The notes beneath the pieces were generated by a model, which had not been told where the DNA came from, searched no databases, and was given only the letters and a program-made list of their open reading frames with translations. This document shows, piece after piece, positions 8,235-17,272 of a stretch of DNA of 54,185 nucleotides. Made by a program: the position numbers and the translations under genes. This stretch comes from Microcystis viridis FACHB-1342. GTDB lineage: Bacteria; Cyanobacteriota; Cyanobacteriia; Cyanobacteriales; Microcystaceae. The stretch covers positions 1-54,185 of the forward strand of contig NZ_JACJSV010000030.1 in assembly GCF_014698335.1 (NCBI RefSeq). Reading direction: 5' to 3'. Within the stretch, counting starts at the first letter, position 1; the number at the start of each line of letters is the position of its first letter.

Positions 8235-9155
8235 TCAATCAATTTGATTATAAGCTTGCAGGGCGGCCCGTAATTGCCCTCGATGCTTTTGTAACAATTC
8301 TTGTCCTGCCGCCGCCGAAAGTCCCGTTTTCTGCATTAACAAAGCCAGTTTAACCCGGCGGCCACTTTTTTCCAGTAAAATTGCCGCTTCCTCACGACTA
8401 ATATCGCTAAGGTGGCAGATAATCCGTAGGGCGCGGTCATGGAGTTTATGATTAGTAACAGCCACATCGACCATCTGGTTGCCGTAAACCTTGCCTAACA
8501 TTACCATTGTCCCTGTGGAAAGGATATTTAAAGCCATTTTCGTCACCGTTCCCGCTTTCAGACGGGTGGAGCCAGCCAAAAGTTCTGGTCCGGTCAATAA
8601 GCGGATATCCACATCCACGGCGATCTCCACTTGTTCGGCGGGGACACAACTAATGGCAATCGTCGTCGCACCTCGCTGTTTTGCCGCCTGTAAAGCCCCG
8701 TGAACGTAGGGGGTTGTCCCCCCGGCGGTAATCCCGACTACCACGTCTAATTCGTGAATTTCTCGCTGGGCAATAATCGCCGCCCCATCTTCCGCTTTAT
8801 CCTCCAAATCTTCGGAACTACGCACCAGCGCTGCCGCTCCACCGGCAATAATTCCCTGTACCAATTCCGGGGGAGTGCAGAAGGTGGGGGGACATTCGGC
8901 CGCGTCCAAAACCCCCAGCCGGCCACTGGTTCCCGCCCCAATGTAAAAGAGCCTACCACCCTTAGCCAGAGCTTGACTGGTCAGGGAGATTGCTAGGGCC
9001 AATTCTTGCCGGGCTATGGCGATCGCTTTTAGGGTTTGGGCATCCTCGCGATTGAAGAGATCCACCAATTCGAGCGGGTTTAATTGGTCTAAATTTAGGC
9101 TGTTTGGGTTAATTTGTTCGGTTAACAGGTGTCCTCTGCTTTCCCACTGTTCCAT
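8235..9155 (-). CDS. murQ: N-acetylmuramic acid 6-phosphate etherase
   Basis: This 306-residue SIS-domain enzyme cleaves the lactyl ether of MurNAc-6-P to give GlcNAc-6-P and D-lactate during cell-wall recycling. Diagnostic stretches are FYIGAGTSGRLGVLDAAECP, the SSEDLEDKAEDG loop, VVGITAGGTTPYV and LKAGTVTKMALNILSTG. The C-terminal helical part SREEAAILLEKSGRRVKLALL is also typical. Length is normal and the ATG start is clear. No anhydromuramic acid kinase or phosphotransferase partner lies beside it. Confidence 0.95.
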   Translation of the reverse strand: MEQWESRGHLLTEQINPNSLNLDQLNPLELVDLFNREDAQTLKAIAIARQELALAISLTSQALAKGGRLFYIGAGTSGRLGVLDAAECPPTFCTPPELVQGIIAGGAAALVRSSEDLEDKAEDGAAIIAQREIHELDVVVGITAGGTTPYVHGALQAAKQRGATTIAISCVPAEQVEIAVDVDIRLLTGPELLAGSTRLKAGTVTKMALNILSTGTMVMLGKVYGNQMVDVAVTNHKLHDRALRIICHLSDISREEAAILLEKSGRRVKLALLMQKTGLSAAAGQELLQKHRGQLRAALQAYNQID

Positions 9156-9219
9156 AACGGTTTAATTGAGCTTTTTGTAAGATTATTTTTAGTATATAGC
9201 CAATCGGTGGGTAAAAAGC

Positions 9220-9249
9220 TTGACAATTGCCCCCCGAATGTTAGATGAT
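9220..9249 (+). promoter_or_regulatory. Predicted rplU-rpmA promoter
   Basis: TTGACA at 9220-9225 is a consensus -35 box, followed after 17-18 bp by a weak -10 region around TAGATGATAG. About 100 bp of leader precedes the rplU ATG at 9351, which leaves room for autoregulation by L21. A hairpin (AGCTGGAATTTTTTTCAGCT) is visible near 9299-9318. Confidence 0.45.
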
Positions 9250-9350
9250 AGTAAATTGTGTCAATTCCTGCTCGGATCAGGTGAAGACATTAGCACAAAA
9301 GCTGGAATTTTTTTCAGCTACCTGTACGGCAAAACGAGCGCAGAAAATTC

Positions 9351-9740
9351 ATGAGTTACGCAATTATTGAGACCGGTGGCAAACAGATTCGGGTGGAACC
9401 CGGTCGCTATTACGATATCGAACTTCTTCCCGTCGATGAACAAAGTACCCATACCATCGACAAAGTGCTATTAATCCATGATGAGGATGATATTAGCATC
9501 GGTCAGCCCTTTATCGAAGGGGCCAGCGTGGAAGGGACTGTCATGCAACATCGTCGGGGCAAAAAAGTTATTGTCTATAAAATGCGCCCGAAAAAGAAAA
9601 CCCGTAAAAAACGCGGTCATCGTCAAGAAATTACCCGTTTTATGATTGATTCAATCAATTATAACGGTAAAACCCTAACTGCCACTGCTGCCACCTCCGT
9701 CGCTGAAGTTGTGGAAGATAGTAGCGACGAAGAAGAATAA
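9351..9740 (+). CDS. rplU: 50S ribosomal protein L21
   Basis: This 129-residue protein begins [18 protein letters not shown] and contains the L21 signature [20 protein letters not shown]-terminal acidic tail ([11 protein letters not shown]) extends it beyond the about 103 residues of the E. coli protein, as in other cyanobacteria. It binds 23S rRNA in the large subunit. It forms an operon with rpmA, which starts 34 bp downstream, the usual bacterial arrangement. Confidence 0.97.
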   Translation: MSYAIIETGGKQIRVEPGRYYDIELLPVDEQSTHTIDKVLLIHDEDDISIGQPFIEGASVEGTVMQHRRGKKVIVYKMRPKKKTRKKRGHRQEITRFMIDSINYNGKTLTATAATSVAEVVEDSSDEEE

Positions 9741-9774
9741 CTTTTACAATCAAAAAAGCATTTGGAGAGAAATT

Positions 9775-10044
9775 ATGGCTCATAAGAAAGGTACGGGTAG
9801 TACCCGCAACGGACGCGATTCTCGTTCCCAGAGACTAGGCGTTAAGCGCTACGGTGGTCAAGTGGTAAAAGCGGGAAGTATTCTCATCCGTCAACGGGGT
9901 ACTAAAGTTCACCCGGGTAAAAATGTTGGTCGTGGTGGCGATGATACTTTATTCGCTTTAATTGATGGTGTGGTCAAATTTGAATACAAGGATAAAAGTC
10001 GCCGTCAAGTTAGCGTTTATCCTGCTGAAGTTAGCGCCAGTTAA
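9775..10044 (+). CDS. rpmA: 50S ribosomal protein L27
   Basis: This 89-residue protein starts [20 protein letters not shown] and shows GVKRYGGQ and [20 protein letters not shown], the L27 signature. Its N-terminus reaches toward the peptidyl-transferase centre. The correct ATG at 9775 has GGAGA upstream; the frame is open further upstream into rplU but lacks homology there. There is no N-terminal cleavable extension of the Firmicutes type. A terminator follows at 10076. Confidence 0.97.
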   Translation: MAHKKGTGSTRNGRDSRSQRLGVKRYGGQVVKAGSILIRQRGTKVHPGKNVGRGGDDTLFALIDGVVKFEYKDKSRRQVSVYPAEVSAS

Positions 10045-10075
10045 TCCCATCAACCCTGATTAATTTTTTCCCTGT

Positions 10076-10105
10076 AACCTCCTAACTCATCCTAGGGGGT
10101 TTTTT
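10076..10105 (+). terminator. Rho-independent-type terminator after rpmA
   Basis: AACCTCCTA at 10076-10084 pairs with TAGGGGGTT at 10093-10101 with one G-T pair. A run of six Ts (the last two in the stem) continues to 10105. It sits 32 bp after the rpmA stop and closes the rplU-rpmA operon. Confidence 0.75.
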
Positions 10106-10122
10106 CAGATAATTTATATCTG

Positions 10123-10152
10123 TTGACAGGGTAGATCGATCGCTCATAGATT
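10123..10152 (+). promoter_or_regulatory. Predicted promoter of the PhyH-type dioxygenase
   Basis: A perfect TTGACA (10123-10128) is followed after 18 bp by TAGATT (10147-10152), 40 bp before the ATG at 10192. The spacer contains GATCGATCG. The gene therefore has its own promoter downstream of the rpmA terminator. Confidence 0.55.
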
Positions 10153-10191
10153 AAAATAGTCCGAAAGTAGCTCGGAAAAGATGGACTCACC

Positions 10192-11124
10192 ATGATTTTT
10201 AAAATTGCCGATATCTTAAAAAATTTGCCCTGGTCTTTCAATTCTACTGCCGAATTACCCTGGTTAGATCGCTCGCGAGCCGAAAAATCCCTGCAAAAAG
10301 CTCGTCAACAACGGCGAATTTCCGAACGAGAATATCAACTCCTTGACCATTGGCGAGAATTGGGTTATTGTATTGTCAAAGATTTAATTCCCGCAACTGC
10401 GATCAATAATTTAGTAGCAGAATTAGCCGATTTATTTTTCCTAGAATCGGCTATCCCTGGATTAAGAATTGAAGGCATTCAAGCAGAAAATCTACCGGCG
10501 AGTTTAAGTCACGAGCAAGTTTTAGCCCTAGATATGGAGCAAAGAAAAGCCTTAGTTAATTCTATTTGGCGACTCCATGCCTTTCATGAGATTTCCCCCG
10601 CTGCTCGAGCAATTTTTGACAATCAAAATCTGAGAGATTTAGTTAATTTAATTATCGGCAAATCCTGCGAACCGAGATATTCCATCAACTTCCTGCACGG
10701 TACAGAGCAGGGGCTGCACGAGGATATGGCAGTTTTTTATGTTCATCCTGCTAATCATTTAGTCGGTGTTTGGATTGCCTTGGAAGATATTTCCGCCGAT
10801 GCTGGTCCGCTAATTTTTTATCCTAAATCTCATAAAAATATCAAAGTAACTGAATTTTTTCCAGACTATCCCGCCGTCAATCTTAAAAATATTACTGCCG
10901 CTCAAATTCCCCAATACCAAGATTATGTTAACCGGCGCGCTCAGAATTATGATTGTCAATCATTTACTGCTAAAAAAGGAGAGATTCTTCTCTGGCACGG
11001 AATGTTAATTCATGGTGGTGGGAAGATTAATAATACCCTGCTAACCCGTAAATCGATGGTAATTCATTTTATTGCCGAGGGTGGCGATTACAACGATCGG
11101 GCTTTGGGTCCTTTTAATTGGTAA
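10192..11124 (+). CDS. Phytanoyl-CoA dioxygenase (PhyH) family Fe(II)/2-oxoglutarate oxygenase
   Basis: This 310-residue protein has the PhyH double-stranded beta-helix pattern. The metal pair is His-x-Asp in LHEDMAVFYVHP, the central sheet reads VGVWIALEDISADAGPLIFYPKSH, and the distal His lies in LWHGMLIHGGGKINN, followed by the Arg of LTRKSMVIHF for 2-oxoglutarate. Residues 1-65 form an Arg-rich helical N-terminal part. The substrate is not predictable, since PhyH proteins hydroxylate acyl-CoAs, peptides or natural products. No biosynthetic cluster is adjacent. Confidence 0.82.
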   Translation: MIFKIADILKNLPWSFNSTAELPWLDRSRAEKSLQKARQQRRISEREYQLLDHWRELGYCIVKDLIPATAINNLVAELADLFFLESAIPGLRIEGIQAENLPASLSHEQVLALDMEQRKALVNSIWRLHAFHEISPAARAIFDNQNLRDLVNLIIGKSCEPRYSINFLHGTEQGLHEDMAVFYVHPANHLVGVWIALEDISADAGPLIFYPKSHKNIKVTEFFPDYPAVNLKNITAAQIPQYQDYVNRRAQNYDCQSFTAKKGEILLWHGMLIHGGGKINNTLLTRKSMVIHFIAEGGDYNDRALGPFNW

Positions 11125-11163
11125 GATTAATGTACCACTAATAACTCGGAAATAATCGGACTA

Positions 11164-11249
11164 ATACTAAATCCGTTTAGTATAGGCTACTTATGAGGAG
11201 AGGCAATAGGGGTAATAGATAATCCGTCTTTAATAACTAGATTTAGTAT
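11164..11249. mobile_element. MITE-like element with ends ACTAAATC/GATTTAGT
   Basis: TACTAAATC at 11165-11173 and GATTTAGTA at 11240-11248 form perfect 9-bp terminal inverted repeats around about 85 bp of non-coding DNA. The inner block GTATAGGCTAC...GGAGAGGCA recurs at 34395-34421 in a related element. It is a candidate non-autonomous element or dispersed repeat. Confidence 0.55.
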
Positions 11250-11303
11250 AACATCGGATTTTAACAGGTCAAAAGTCTTATTTTCAAAGGGTTTTACCAT
11301 CAT

Positions 11304-11690
11304 TCAGCAAACCCTAAATATGACAAATGCCCCGCAACTATTCTGTTTTTTTTCCCTTGACAATACTTCTTGTATTTGTGGTACTAAGGTCGGCAAATCT
11401 TCTCGAATTGTTGCCCAAATTCTACTTAAATTAACTTGAAAATATTCGTGAGTTGCAACATTTCTCATTCCTGCCATTAAACGCCAAGGAATAAGAGGAT
11501 AGCGAGACTGAATTTCCTTCGGTACATTTCTAGTTGCTTCTCCGATAATAATAAAATCATAGAGAACCGCTTTGATATTTGTTTGATTCTTGGCAAATTC
11601 CTCAAACGTCATTGCCTTTGTTCGCTGTTCAATTTCACTGATAGATTCTAAAATGTCTTGAAGGCGAAGTCGCCAATCTCTAGAAGGCAT
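11304..11690 (-). CDS. HepT-like HEPN toxin (DUF86)
   Basis: This 128-residue all-helical protein belongs to the HepT/DUF86 HEPN family. The RNase-type motif Rx4HxY is R76-N-V-A-T-H81-E-Y83, exactly the form needed for HepT ribonuclease activity and for AMPylation of the tyrosine by the partner MntA (family knowledge). LYDFIIIGEATRNVP matches the conserved helix. It overlaps the nucleotidyltransferase gene upstream by 11 bp, so the two are translationally coupled. The last 15 residues beyond the HEPN fold look non-conserved. Confidence 0.88.
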   Translation of the reverse strand: MPSRDWRLRLQDILESISEIEQRTKAMTFEEFAKNQTNIKAVLYDFIIIGEATRNVPKEIQSRYPLIPWRLMAGMRNVATHEYFQVNLSRIWATIREDLPTLVPQIQEVLSREKKQNSCGAFVIFRVC

Positions 11691-11994
11691 TGATCAGATC
11701 CTCAAGCACAGGTTCCCGTAAATGTTCTCTTAAGGCATCCTGAGTTCCTAAATCCACAGAGCATCCCAGAATATCTTCTAAATAATACTGTACTTGCAGA
11801 AGTTGAAAAAAACCACCTTGTCGATCGAATTCTACTAACAAATCTACATCACTATCGGCATCAGCTTCATCCCTGGCCACTGAACCAAATAAAGACAAAG
11901 ATTTCACCCCTAGTTTTTGTAACTGTTCTCGGTGTGCCTCTAGAATTGCCAGCACCTCGTCCCGTTTCATTTGGTGTGTCTTTGAACCTGCCAT
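11680..11994 (-). CDS. MntA-like minimal nucleotidyltransferase antitoxin
   Basis: This 104-residue MNT-family nucleotidyltransferase carries GSVAR at 37-41 and D49-x-D51 in SDVDLLVEF, the two catalytic aspartates. In MntA-HepT systems it neutralises HepT by adding AMP to the conserved Tyr. The start may be MAGSK at 11994 or MKRDEV at 11970; neither has a strong ribosome-binding site. The frame stays open upstream, without homology. accA lies about 106 bp upstream on the same strand. Confidence 0.85.
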   Translation of the reverse strand: MAGSKTHQMKRDEVLAILEAHREQLQKLGVKSLSLFGSVARDEADADSDVDLLVEFDRQGGFFQLLQVQYYLEDILGCSVDLGTQDALREHLREPVLEDLINAF

Positions 11995-12100
11995 CAATAT
12001 TATAGCTTTGTCGGTGCAACCCTTAAACTGAAGCTGAAATCTTCCAAATCTACAAAACAAACTAATCACTGAAAACTCACATCTGATCACTGCTCACTGA

Positions 12101-13090
12101 TTAAGCGGTAGCTTCTAAAAATACGCCTAAATTGCGGAATTTTTGATAACGAGATTCGCGTCGTTGTTGGGGTGTCAACAAAGATAAAGTCTCTAAATTT
12201 TCACTAATAGCGGCTTTTAAATTGGCTGCCGCTTTAATCGGATCAGCATGGGCCCCTCTGGAGGGTTCAGGAACGATCTGATCGATAATATTTAACTCTT
12301 TTAAATCTTTTGAGGTAATTTTGAGGGCAACTGCTGCTTTATCGGATTTTTTGGCATCTTTCCAGAGAATGGCGGCACAAGCTTCGGGAGTCGCCACGGT
12401 ATAGACAGAATGCTCTAACATTAATAGGCGATCGCCGACACCGATCCCCAAAGCACCGCCGGAACCACCTTCGCCAATAACAGTACAAATGATCGGCACA
12501 TCTAAACGGAACATCTCCCGAAGATTATAGGCGATCGCTTCTCCTTGACCTAATTTTTCCGCTTCTACCCCCGCCCAGGCGCCGGGGGTGTCAATAAAGG
12601 TTAAAATTGGCTGATTAAACTGATGAGCGTGTTCCATTAAACGCATGGCTTTACGATAACCACCGGGGGCAGCCATGCCGAAATTTCTAGCCACATTATC
12701 CTTAGTATCCCGGCCTTTTTGATGCCCGATAATCACCACGGGACGACCGTTAAAACGGGCAACACCACCCACAAGAGCGGGATCGTCGTAACCACCGCGA
12801 TCCCCGTGCAACTCGAACCATTCATCGGTGATTGCCTGAATATAGTCTAGGGTGCTGGGGCGCCGGGGATGACGGGCTAATTGTAGCCGTTGGGAAGGGG
12901 TGAGATTGCTAAAAATTTCACGACGTAATTGATTAGCTCGTTCGTCTAGTTGACTAATTTGTTCCGAGACATCTACGCTATTTTCTTGGGCTAATTCTTT
13001 AATCTGTTCGATGCGGGATTCTAATTCGTAGAGGGGTTTTTCAAAATCTAGGAGAAAAATCTTTTTCTCGGTAGTCTCGTTTTTGGTCAT
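12101..13090 (-). CDS. accA: Acetyl-CoA carboxylase carboxyltransferase subunit alpha
   Basis: This 329-residue protein provides the alpha half of the carboxyltransferase that makes malonyl-CoA for fatty acid synthesis. Diagnostic blocks are [54 protein letters not shown], the oxyanion-forming [15 protein letters not shown], and [23 protein letters not shown]. Length is normal. accD is not in the window, as is usual in cyanobacteria. The start [10 protein letters not shown] is the only good ATG. Confidence 0.96.
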   Translation of the reverse strand: MTKNETTEKKIFLLDFEKPLYELESRIEQIKELAQENSVDVSEQISQLDERANQLRREIFSNLTPSQRLQLARHPRRPSTLDYIQAITDEWFELHGDRGGYDDPALVGGVARFNGRPVVIIGHQKGRDTKDNVARNFGMAAPGGYRKAMRLMEHAHQFNQPILTFIDTPGAWAGVEAEKLGQGEAIAYNLREMFRLDVPIICTVIGEGGSGGALGIGVGDRLLMLEHSVYTVATPEACAAILWKDAKKSDKAAVALKITSKDLKELNIIDQIVPEPSRGAHADPIKAAANLKAAISENLETLSLLTPQQRRESRYQKFRNLGVFLEATA

Positions 13091-13148
13091 AGGTTAGTGG
13101 CTAGAAGTTTACTGTTCGCTAAGTAGGTAGGCGTTAAAAATTATCAAA

Positions 13149-13257
13149 TACCCCCCTTATCAATGGGGGATTAAGGGGGGATCGGCACCCCCCTTATCAA
13201 GGGAGATCCCCCCGCCTATCGGCACCCCCCTTATCAAGGGGGGCAGGGGGGATCAGA
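13149..13257. repeat. REP-like cluster of CCCCCCTTATCAA palindromes
   Basis: Three copies of CCCCCCTTATCAA followed by G-runs occur within about 110 bp, interleaved with ATCGGCA spacers. At least one forms a perfect CCCCCCTT/AAGGGGGG stem. The same palindrome occurs after the ars operon at 37619. The cluster fills the divergent gap between accA and speE (13091-13440), which otherwise holds only the speE promoter. Confidence 0.75.
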
Positions 13258-13396
13258 GGCAAAATCTATCTTCAATTTAATTATAACTACTTACTTAATC
13301 TTTTCTAGCTTAACGTTTTTCAGCGATCGATTATCGGCAGCTTCGGGATTACCCGGAGATAATTTCAGATTATCGATCGAATTTTGTCAATTGTTG

Positions 13397-13402
13397 TATA
13401 AT
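13397..13402 (+). promoter_or_regulatory. -10 box of speE
   Basis: A consensus TATAAT lies 39 bp before the chosen speE ATG. No good -35 sequence is seen at 17 bp; the region upstream holds GATCGATCG-like sequence. Confidence 0.45.
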
Positions 13403-13440
13403 GATAGATCGTGCCTTTTTCACCCCAAGGAGGATTAGTT

Positions 13441-14388
13441 ATGGCAGGAAGTGAACTAAAAGCGGATCTATGGGTTAACGAATATATTACCCCCTGGGAC
13501 ATTTATAGTCATGGGGTTTCGCGGATTTTAGCCTACAAAAAAACCGCTTTTCAGGAGATGTATATTGTAGAGTCGGGGGCCTATGGAAAAGCCTTGGTAC
13601 TGGATGGGAAATGGCAATCTTGTACGGGGGATGAATTTATTTATCATGAAGCATTAGTGCAACCGGCAATGATTGCCCACCAAGAACCAAAAACTGCTTT
13701 AATTCTGGGAGGTGGTGAAGGTGCGACAACGCGGGAGTTATTGCGTTGGAAAACAATCGAAAAAGTGATGATGATCGATATCGATGGGGATGTGGTGGCA
13801 GCCTGTAAGGAACATCTTCCCGAAATGCACCAAGGCACTTTTGATGATCCTCGTTTTGAGTTAGTTGTGGCCGATGCTTTAGAAGTTTTAGACACTACTA
13901 ACGATCAATGGGATATTATTATTTCTGATCTGGTTGATCCCATCGGAGAGGGTCCTTCTTTCCCCCTATTCACGAAAGAATACTTTGAAAAACTACAAAG
14001 AGTTTTGGCCGAAAATGGCATTGTTGTTGTCCAATCTGGCCCAGTTTCTCCTCCTTCGGTGATGTATCATGCGCGTTTGGTGAATACTTTAAAAGCAGTT
14101 TTTCCCTACGTTCATTCCTATTGCGCTCCCACCCCTAGTTATGGTTCCCCTTGGGGTTTTACTCTCTGTGCTAATCATCCTTTAAATACTCGTCCCGATC
14201 CCGATGTGGTGGATGAATTAATCAGCGATACAACTACGGGAGGATTACGTTTAATTGATGGCATGACTTTACTAGGAATGTTACAAACTCCTCTCTATAT
14301 TCGTCAAGCAATCGCACAAAATACGGAAGTTTATACCCTAGCAAAACCTCCGAAATTCTTCGGTCAAGGAGTTATCAGTAATCAGTAA
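13441..14388 (+). CDS. speE: Polyamine aminopropyltransferase (spermidine synthase)
   Basis: This 315-residue Rossmann enzyme transfers aminopropyl from decarboxylated SAM to putrescine or a related amine. Key blocks are LILGGGEGATTREL, VMMIDIDGDVV, DPRFELVVADALE and IISDLVDPIGEGPSFPLFTKEY, with the catalytic Asp. The ATG at 13441 is fixed by AAGGAGG at 13427-13433; an in-frame GTG 10 codons upstream is not needed. The last residues (GVISNQ) are encoded by the start of a TTATCAGT heptamer repeat, so the natural C-terminus may have been replaced by repeat sequence. Confidence 0.93.
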   Translation: MAGSELKADLWVNEYITPWDIYSHGVSRILAYKKTAFQEMYIVESGAYGKALVLDGKWQSCTGDEFIYHEALVQPAMIAHQEPKTALILGGGEGATTRELLRWKTIEKVMMIDIDGDVVAACKEHLPEMHQGTFDDPRFELVVADALEVLDTTNDQWDIIISDLVDPIGEGPSFPLFTKEYFEKLQRVLAENGIVVVQSGPVSPPSVMYHARLVNTLKAVFPYVHSYCAPTPSYGSPWGFTLCANHPLNTRPDPDVVDELISDTTTGGLRLIDGMTLLGMLQTPLYIRQAIAQNTEVYTLAKPPKFFGQGVISNQ

Positions 14389-14417
14389 TCATCAGTTATC
14401 AGTTATCAGTTATCAGT
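14371..14417. repeat. Short tandem heptamer repeat (AGTTATC) at the end of speE
   Basis: Imperfect and then perfect copies of AGTTATC/AGTAATC run across the speE stop codon. Such short tandemly repeated repetitive sequences are common in filamentous and colonial cyanobacteria. The same unit recurs at 21058, 23665 and 34474, in one or the other orientation. Confidence 0.8.
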
Positions 14418-14432
14418 CAATAAGAGTTATGA

Positions 14433-16715
14433 TTAGAAATCGATCGAGTCTTCATGATTAAGAATTGTTTGCAGAATTTCTATAGGAACAGTAGCAAAGT
14501 ATTGCTGGAGAAAGTTTTCTAAGGCCACCGCTTCCAGAAATTGCTCAATCTTATTAATTTTTGCCTCATGATTGACTAATTCAAAGGATAAATTTTCTTG
14601 ATTTTTCTTGACTTTAAAGCCATTTTCTGCTAGGGAAACTAATCCTAATTCTAGGGTATGATAACTGAGGTTTAAGCGGTTTTGTAATTGTTGACGGGAA
14701 ATACTGGTTTTAGTTCTAGCTAAATATTTCCCAATCCCCACAAGGTTTATCCATCTGGTGTGAGCGGATTTTTTTAAAGGACTAGCATAGGCAAGAACTA
14801 ACTTTTTATCGCGTAAAATTGCCTGTTGATATTCCCTAGAAAGTTTTGTCCAATCCCGGGGACATTCCCGGAGAAAAAGGGGATTTAATTGGTTAACTTC
14901 TTGATTAATTTCTCGATTACGATTGTCGATTAAAAAATCTTTTTTATTGCCATAGCTTAGGAATTCTTGTTGATAGGGTTGCAGAGCAATTAATCGCACT
15001 TCATAGCGATTTTTGGAGGTATTAAAATCTAATTCAACTACGGCATCATAATGGGTATCGGCAGCAATTTCGTCTCTCTGATGACCCCACCACATACCGG
15101 GGAATCCCTGCTCGATTGAACTATCCCAGAGATCAAAAGTTGTCCGGGGATAAGCGATTTTTTTGCCTTTGAAATCCTCAAGATTTTTATGCCAAAGATT
15201 GTGAAAATAACAATTTTGAATTAATAGCTTCGGTGTCGGATTACCCATCCCGCAGGGTTCCAGTAATTTTAATTCTCGAAATAGACTTTTTCCCAATTGG
15301 GAAACCGTCACCACTGCATCCACTTCTATCTGGGAAGAAAGGGAAGTTAAATCAATTCCTGTGCGTCGTAACTGTTGATTAATTCCCTCAATAAATAGGG
15401 GTAAATTTTCTATGGTTAAACTTAAACCTGCGGCCAAAGGATGACCACCAAAACGATGTAAAAGATGGGATTGAGAGGATACTAATTGATAGAGATCGAT
15501 CTCGCGAATTGACCGAGCGGAACCCTTAGCAAAAGGTGGTTCACTGGTACTTAATAAAATTGTTGGTCGCTGGTATTCTTGGGCAATTTGTCCCGCAACT
15601 AATCCTAAAATTCCCGCCAGCCATTGGGGATCATCTAGAATAATTACATTAGTGGTGGAAAGATCAATTCTCTCTAGTTTTTTCTGAACTTGTTTAATAA
15701 TATCCCGTTGGATTTCTTGGCGACGAATGTTGGCTAATTCCGCTTGTTCAGCTAATTCTTGACAACGCTTTTCATCTTCACTGGTGAGTAATTCCACACA
15801 AAATCTAGCATCGCCATAAATGCGACTGACGGCATTAATTCGCGGTCCAATACCGAAGGATATATCCATCGGTCTATCTCCGGTTTTGTTACATAAATCG
15901 AGTAATTTTTTAACTCCTAAACGCTGAGTATTTTGGAGCTTTTGCATACCTTTTTGGGCTAAATAACGACATTCTCCCGTCAATTTGACTAAATCAGCAA
16001 TTAAACCAATCGCAACTAAATCAAGTAAATTTTCTAGGGGTTTTCTGGGAATATCTGCTAGGGTTAAATACATCGCTTCCACTAATTTATAAGCAACAGC
16101 AACCCCAGAAAGATGATAGAAAGGATGGGTTTCCACAAAGTAGCGGGGATTAATCAGGGCAATCACCTCGGGGCGCTCGTCGGGTAGGGTATGATGATCG
16201 GTGATGATAATATCGATGCCTAAACCGTTTGCATAGTCAATTTCAGCGATATTCGTGCTTCCCGTGTCACAGGTGACGATTAAACTGGTTCCTTGATGCG
16301 CTAGTTTCTCGATACCTGGACAATTGAGGCCGTGGGATTCTTTTTGGCGATCGGGTATGTAATAATCTAACTGTTGATAGGGTGGAAAAAACTGCCCCAA
16401 TCCTTCCCAGAGGACACTGGTAGCGGTGACACCATCGGCATCGAAATCACCCCAAATAGTCACTTTTTCGCCTTTATTTAGGGCTTTTTCCAGTCTTTTG
16501 ACGGCAAAGTTCATTTCTTGCCCAAAATCAAAGGGAGTTTTTGACTGATAAGCTTTCTCATCCAGAAACGTCCGCAGAGTCGCCCCATCCCGGACACCGC
16601 GATGCCATAATATTTGTGCCACGACGCTGCCATCCGACTCTGGGGTGTAGTCTTGGACTATTTTTAAAAACTCTTGGGGAAGAGTTACCGATGGGGGAAT
16701 TTGCCAGTTAGACAC
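14433..16715 (-). CDS. recJ: Single-stranded-DNA-specific exonuclease RecJ
   Basis: This 760-residue 5'-3' ssDNA exonuclease acts in recombination and mismatch repair. The DHH-family motifs are present: TIWGDFDADGVTATSVLWEGL, DHHTLPDE, VAVAYKLVEAM and the C-terminal FGGHPLAAGLSL (DHHA1 motif). RecJ core homology spans about residues 40-560. The remaining 200 residues are a cyanobacterial-type C-terminal extension with no motif I recognise. It is convergent with speE and the two are separated by only 44 bp of repeat DNA. Confidence 0.95.
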   Translation of the reverse strand: MSNWQIPPSVTLPQEFLKIVQDYTPESDGSVVAQILWHRGVRDGATLRTFLDEKAYQSKTPFDFGQEMNFAVKRLEKALNKGEKVTIWGDFDADGVTATSVLWEGLGQFFPPYQQLDYYIPDRQKESHGLNCPGIEKLAHQGTSLIVTCDTGSTNIAEIDYANGLGIDIIITDHHTLPDERPEVIALINPRYFVETHPFYHLSGVAVAYKLVEAMYLTLADIPRKPLENLLDLVAIGLIADLVKLTGECRYLAQKGMQKLQNTQRLGVKKLLDLCNKTGDRPMDISFGIGPRINAVSRIYGDARFCVELLTSEDEKRCQELAEQAELANIRRQEIQRDIIKQVQKKLERIDLSTTNVIILDDPQWLAGILGLVAGQIAQEYQRPTILLSTSEPPFAKGSARSIREIDLYQLVSSQSHLLHRFGGHPLAAGLSLTIENLPLFIEGINQQLRRTGIDLTSLSSQIEVDAVVTVSQLGKSLFRELKLLEPCGMGNPTPKLLIQNCYFHNLWHKNLEDFKGKKIAYPRTTFDLWDSSIEQGFPGMWWGHQRDEIAADTHYDAVVELDFNTSKNRYEVRLIALQPYQQEFLSYGNKKDFLIDNRNREINQEVNQLNPLFLRECPRDWTKLSREYQQAILRDKKLVLAYASPLKKSAHTRWINLVGIGKYLARTKTSISRQQLQNRLNLSYHTLELGLVSLAENGFKVKKNQENLSFELVNHEAKINKIEQFLEAVALENFLQQYFATVPIEILQTILNHEDSIDF

Positions 16716-16783
16716 GGGATATCAAGGAAAAAGTAAAAAGGGAAAAAGGTGGCAGTTTTTGTGATTTTCCCTATCTCCATTTA

Positions 16784-16996
16784 GGGCTTGCTGAACAAAT
16801 GTGAAATGTAGGCAAGGTAAGGGTTTTGTGGCTTTTCTCGCGAAACAGGTGCAAGATTTTGAGAGAATCGTGCTTCAAAACCTTGCGTCTTCATCAGCCC
16901 GCGTCCTGTAGGGGCGAAGCATTCGGACAATAACCTATCGGTGAAACCGTAGATTTTCTATCCGAATGCTTCGCCCGTACTTTTTCAGCAAACCCC
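16784..16996. mobile_element. 213-bp MITE with 5-bp target duplication
   Basis: The ends GGGCTTGCTGAA and TTCAGCAAACCCC are inverted repeats with one mismatch over 11 bp, and ATTTA flanks both sides (16779-16783 and 16997-17001). The interior has no ORF and contains a long inverted repeat around GCGAAGCATTCGG / CCGAATGCTTCGC. The right target duplication contains the moaD stop codon, so the element inserted exactly at the end of that gene. Confidence 0.8.
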
Positions 16997-16998
16997 AT

Positions 16999-17253
16999 TT
17001 AGCCACCACTAACGGGGGGAATTAGAACTATCTCATCGCCATTTTCGAGGACTTTCTCTCCCGAAACAAACTGAAGATTAACTCCAAAACGAGTAACATC
17101 GCGCCATCTTTCTAATTGAGGATAGGGGGCTATAATATAGTTTAACACTTCTGTAAGGGAAGTGTGGGCAGGAAATTCGAGGTTTAATTGTGAAGTTTGA
17201 TAGACTTCTTGATAAATAGCAAATAGTTTTACTGTTACCGTAATTTTTTCCAT
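16999..17253 (-). CDS. moaD: MoaD/ThiS-family sulfur carrier protein
   Basis: This 84-residue ubiquitin-fold protein ends in VSGG, the Gly-Gly tail that is adenylated and thiocarboxylated. FAIYQEVYQTSQL, the VLNYIIAPYPQLERW helix and ENGDEIVLIPPVSGG match the small subunit of molybdopterin synthase. It donates sulfur for molybdenum cofactor synthesis. moaE is not adjacent. The TAA stop lies in the target duplication of the MITE immediately downstream, but the reading frame is intact. Confidence 0.88.
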   Translation of the reverse strand: MEKITVTVKLFAIYQEVYQTSQLNLEFPAHTSLTEVLNYIIAPYPQLERWRDVTRFGVNLQFVSGEKVLENGDEIVLIPPVSGG

Positions 17254-17272
17254 ATTTACATCAATATTTTTC

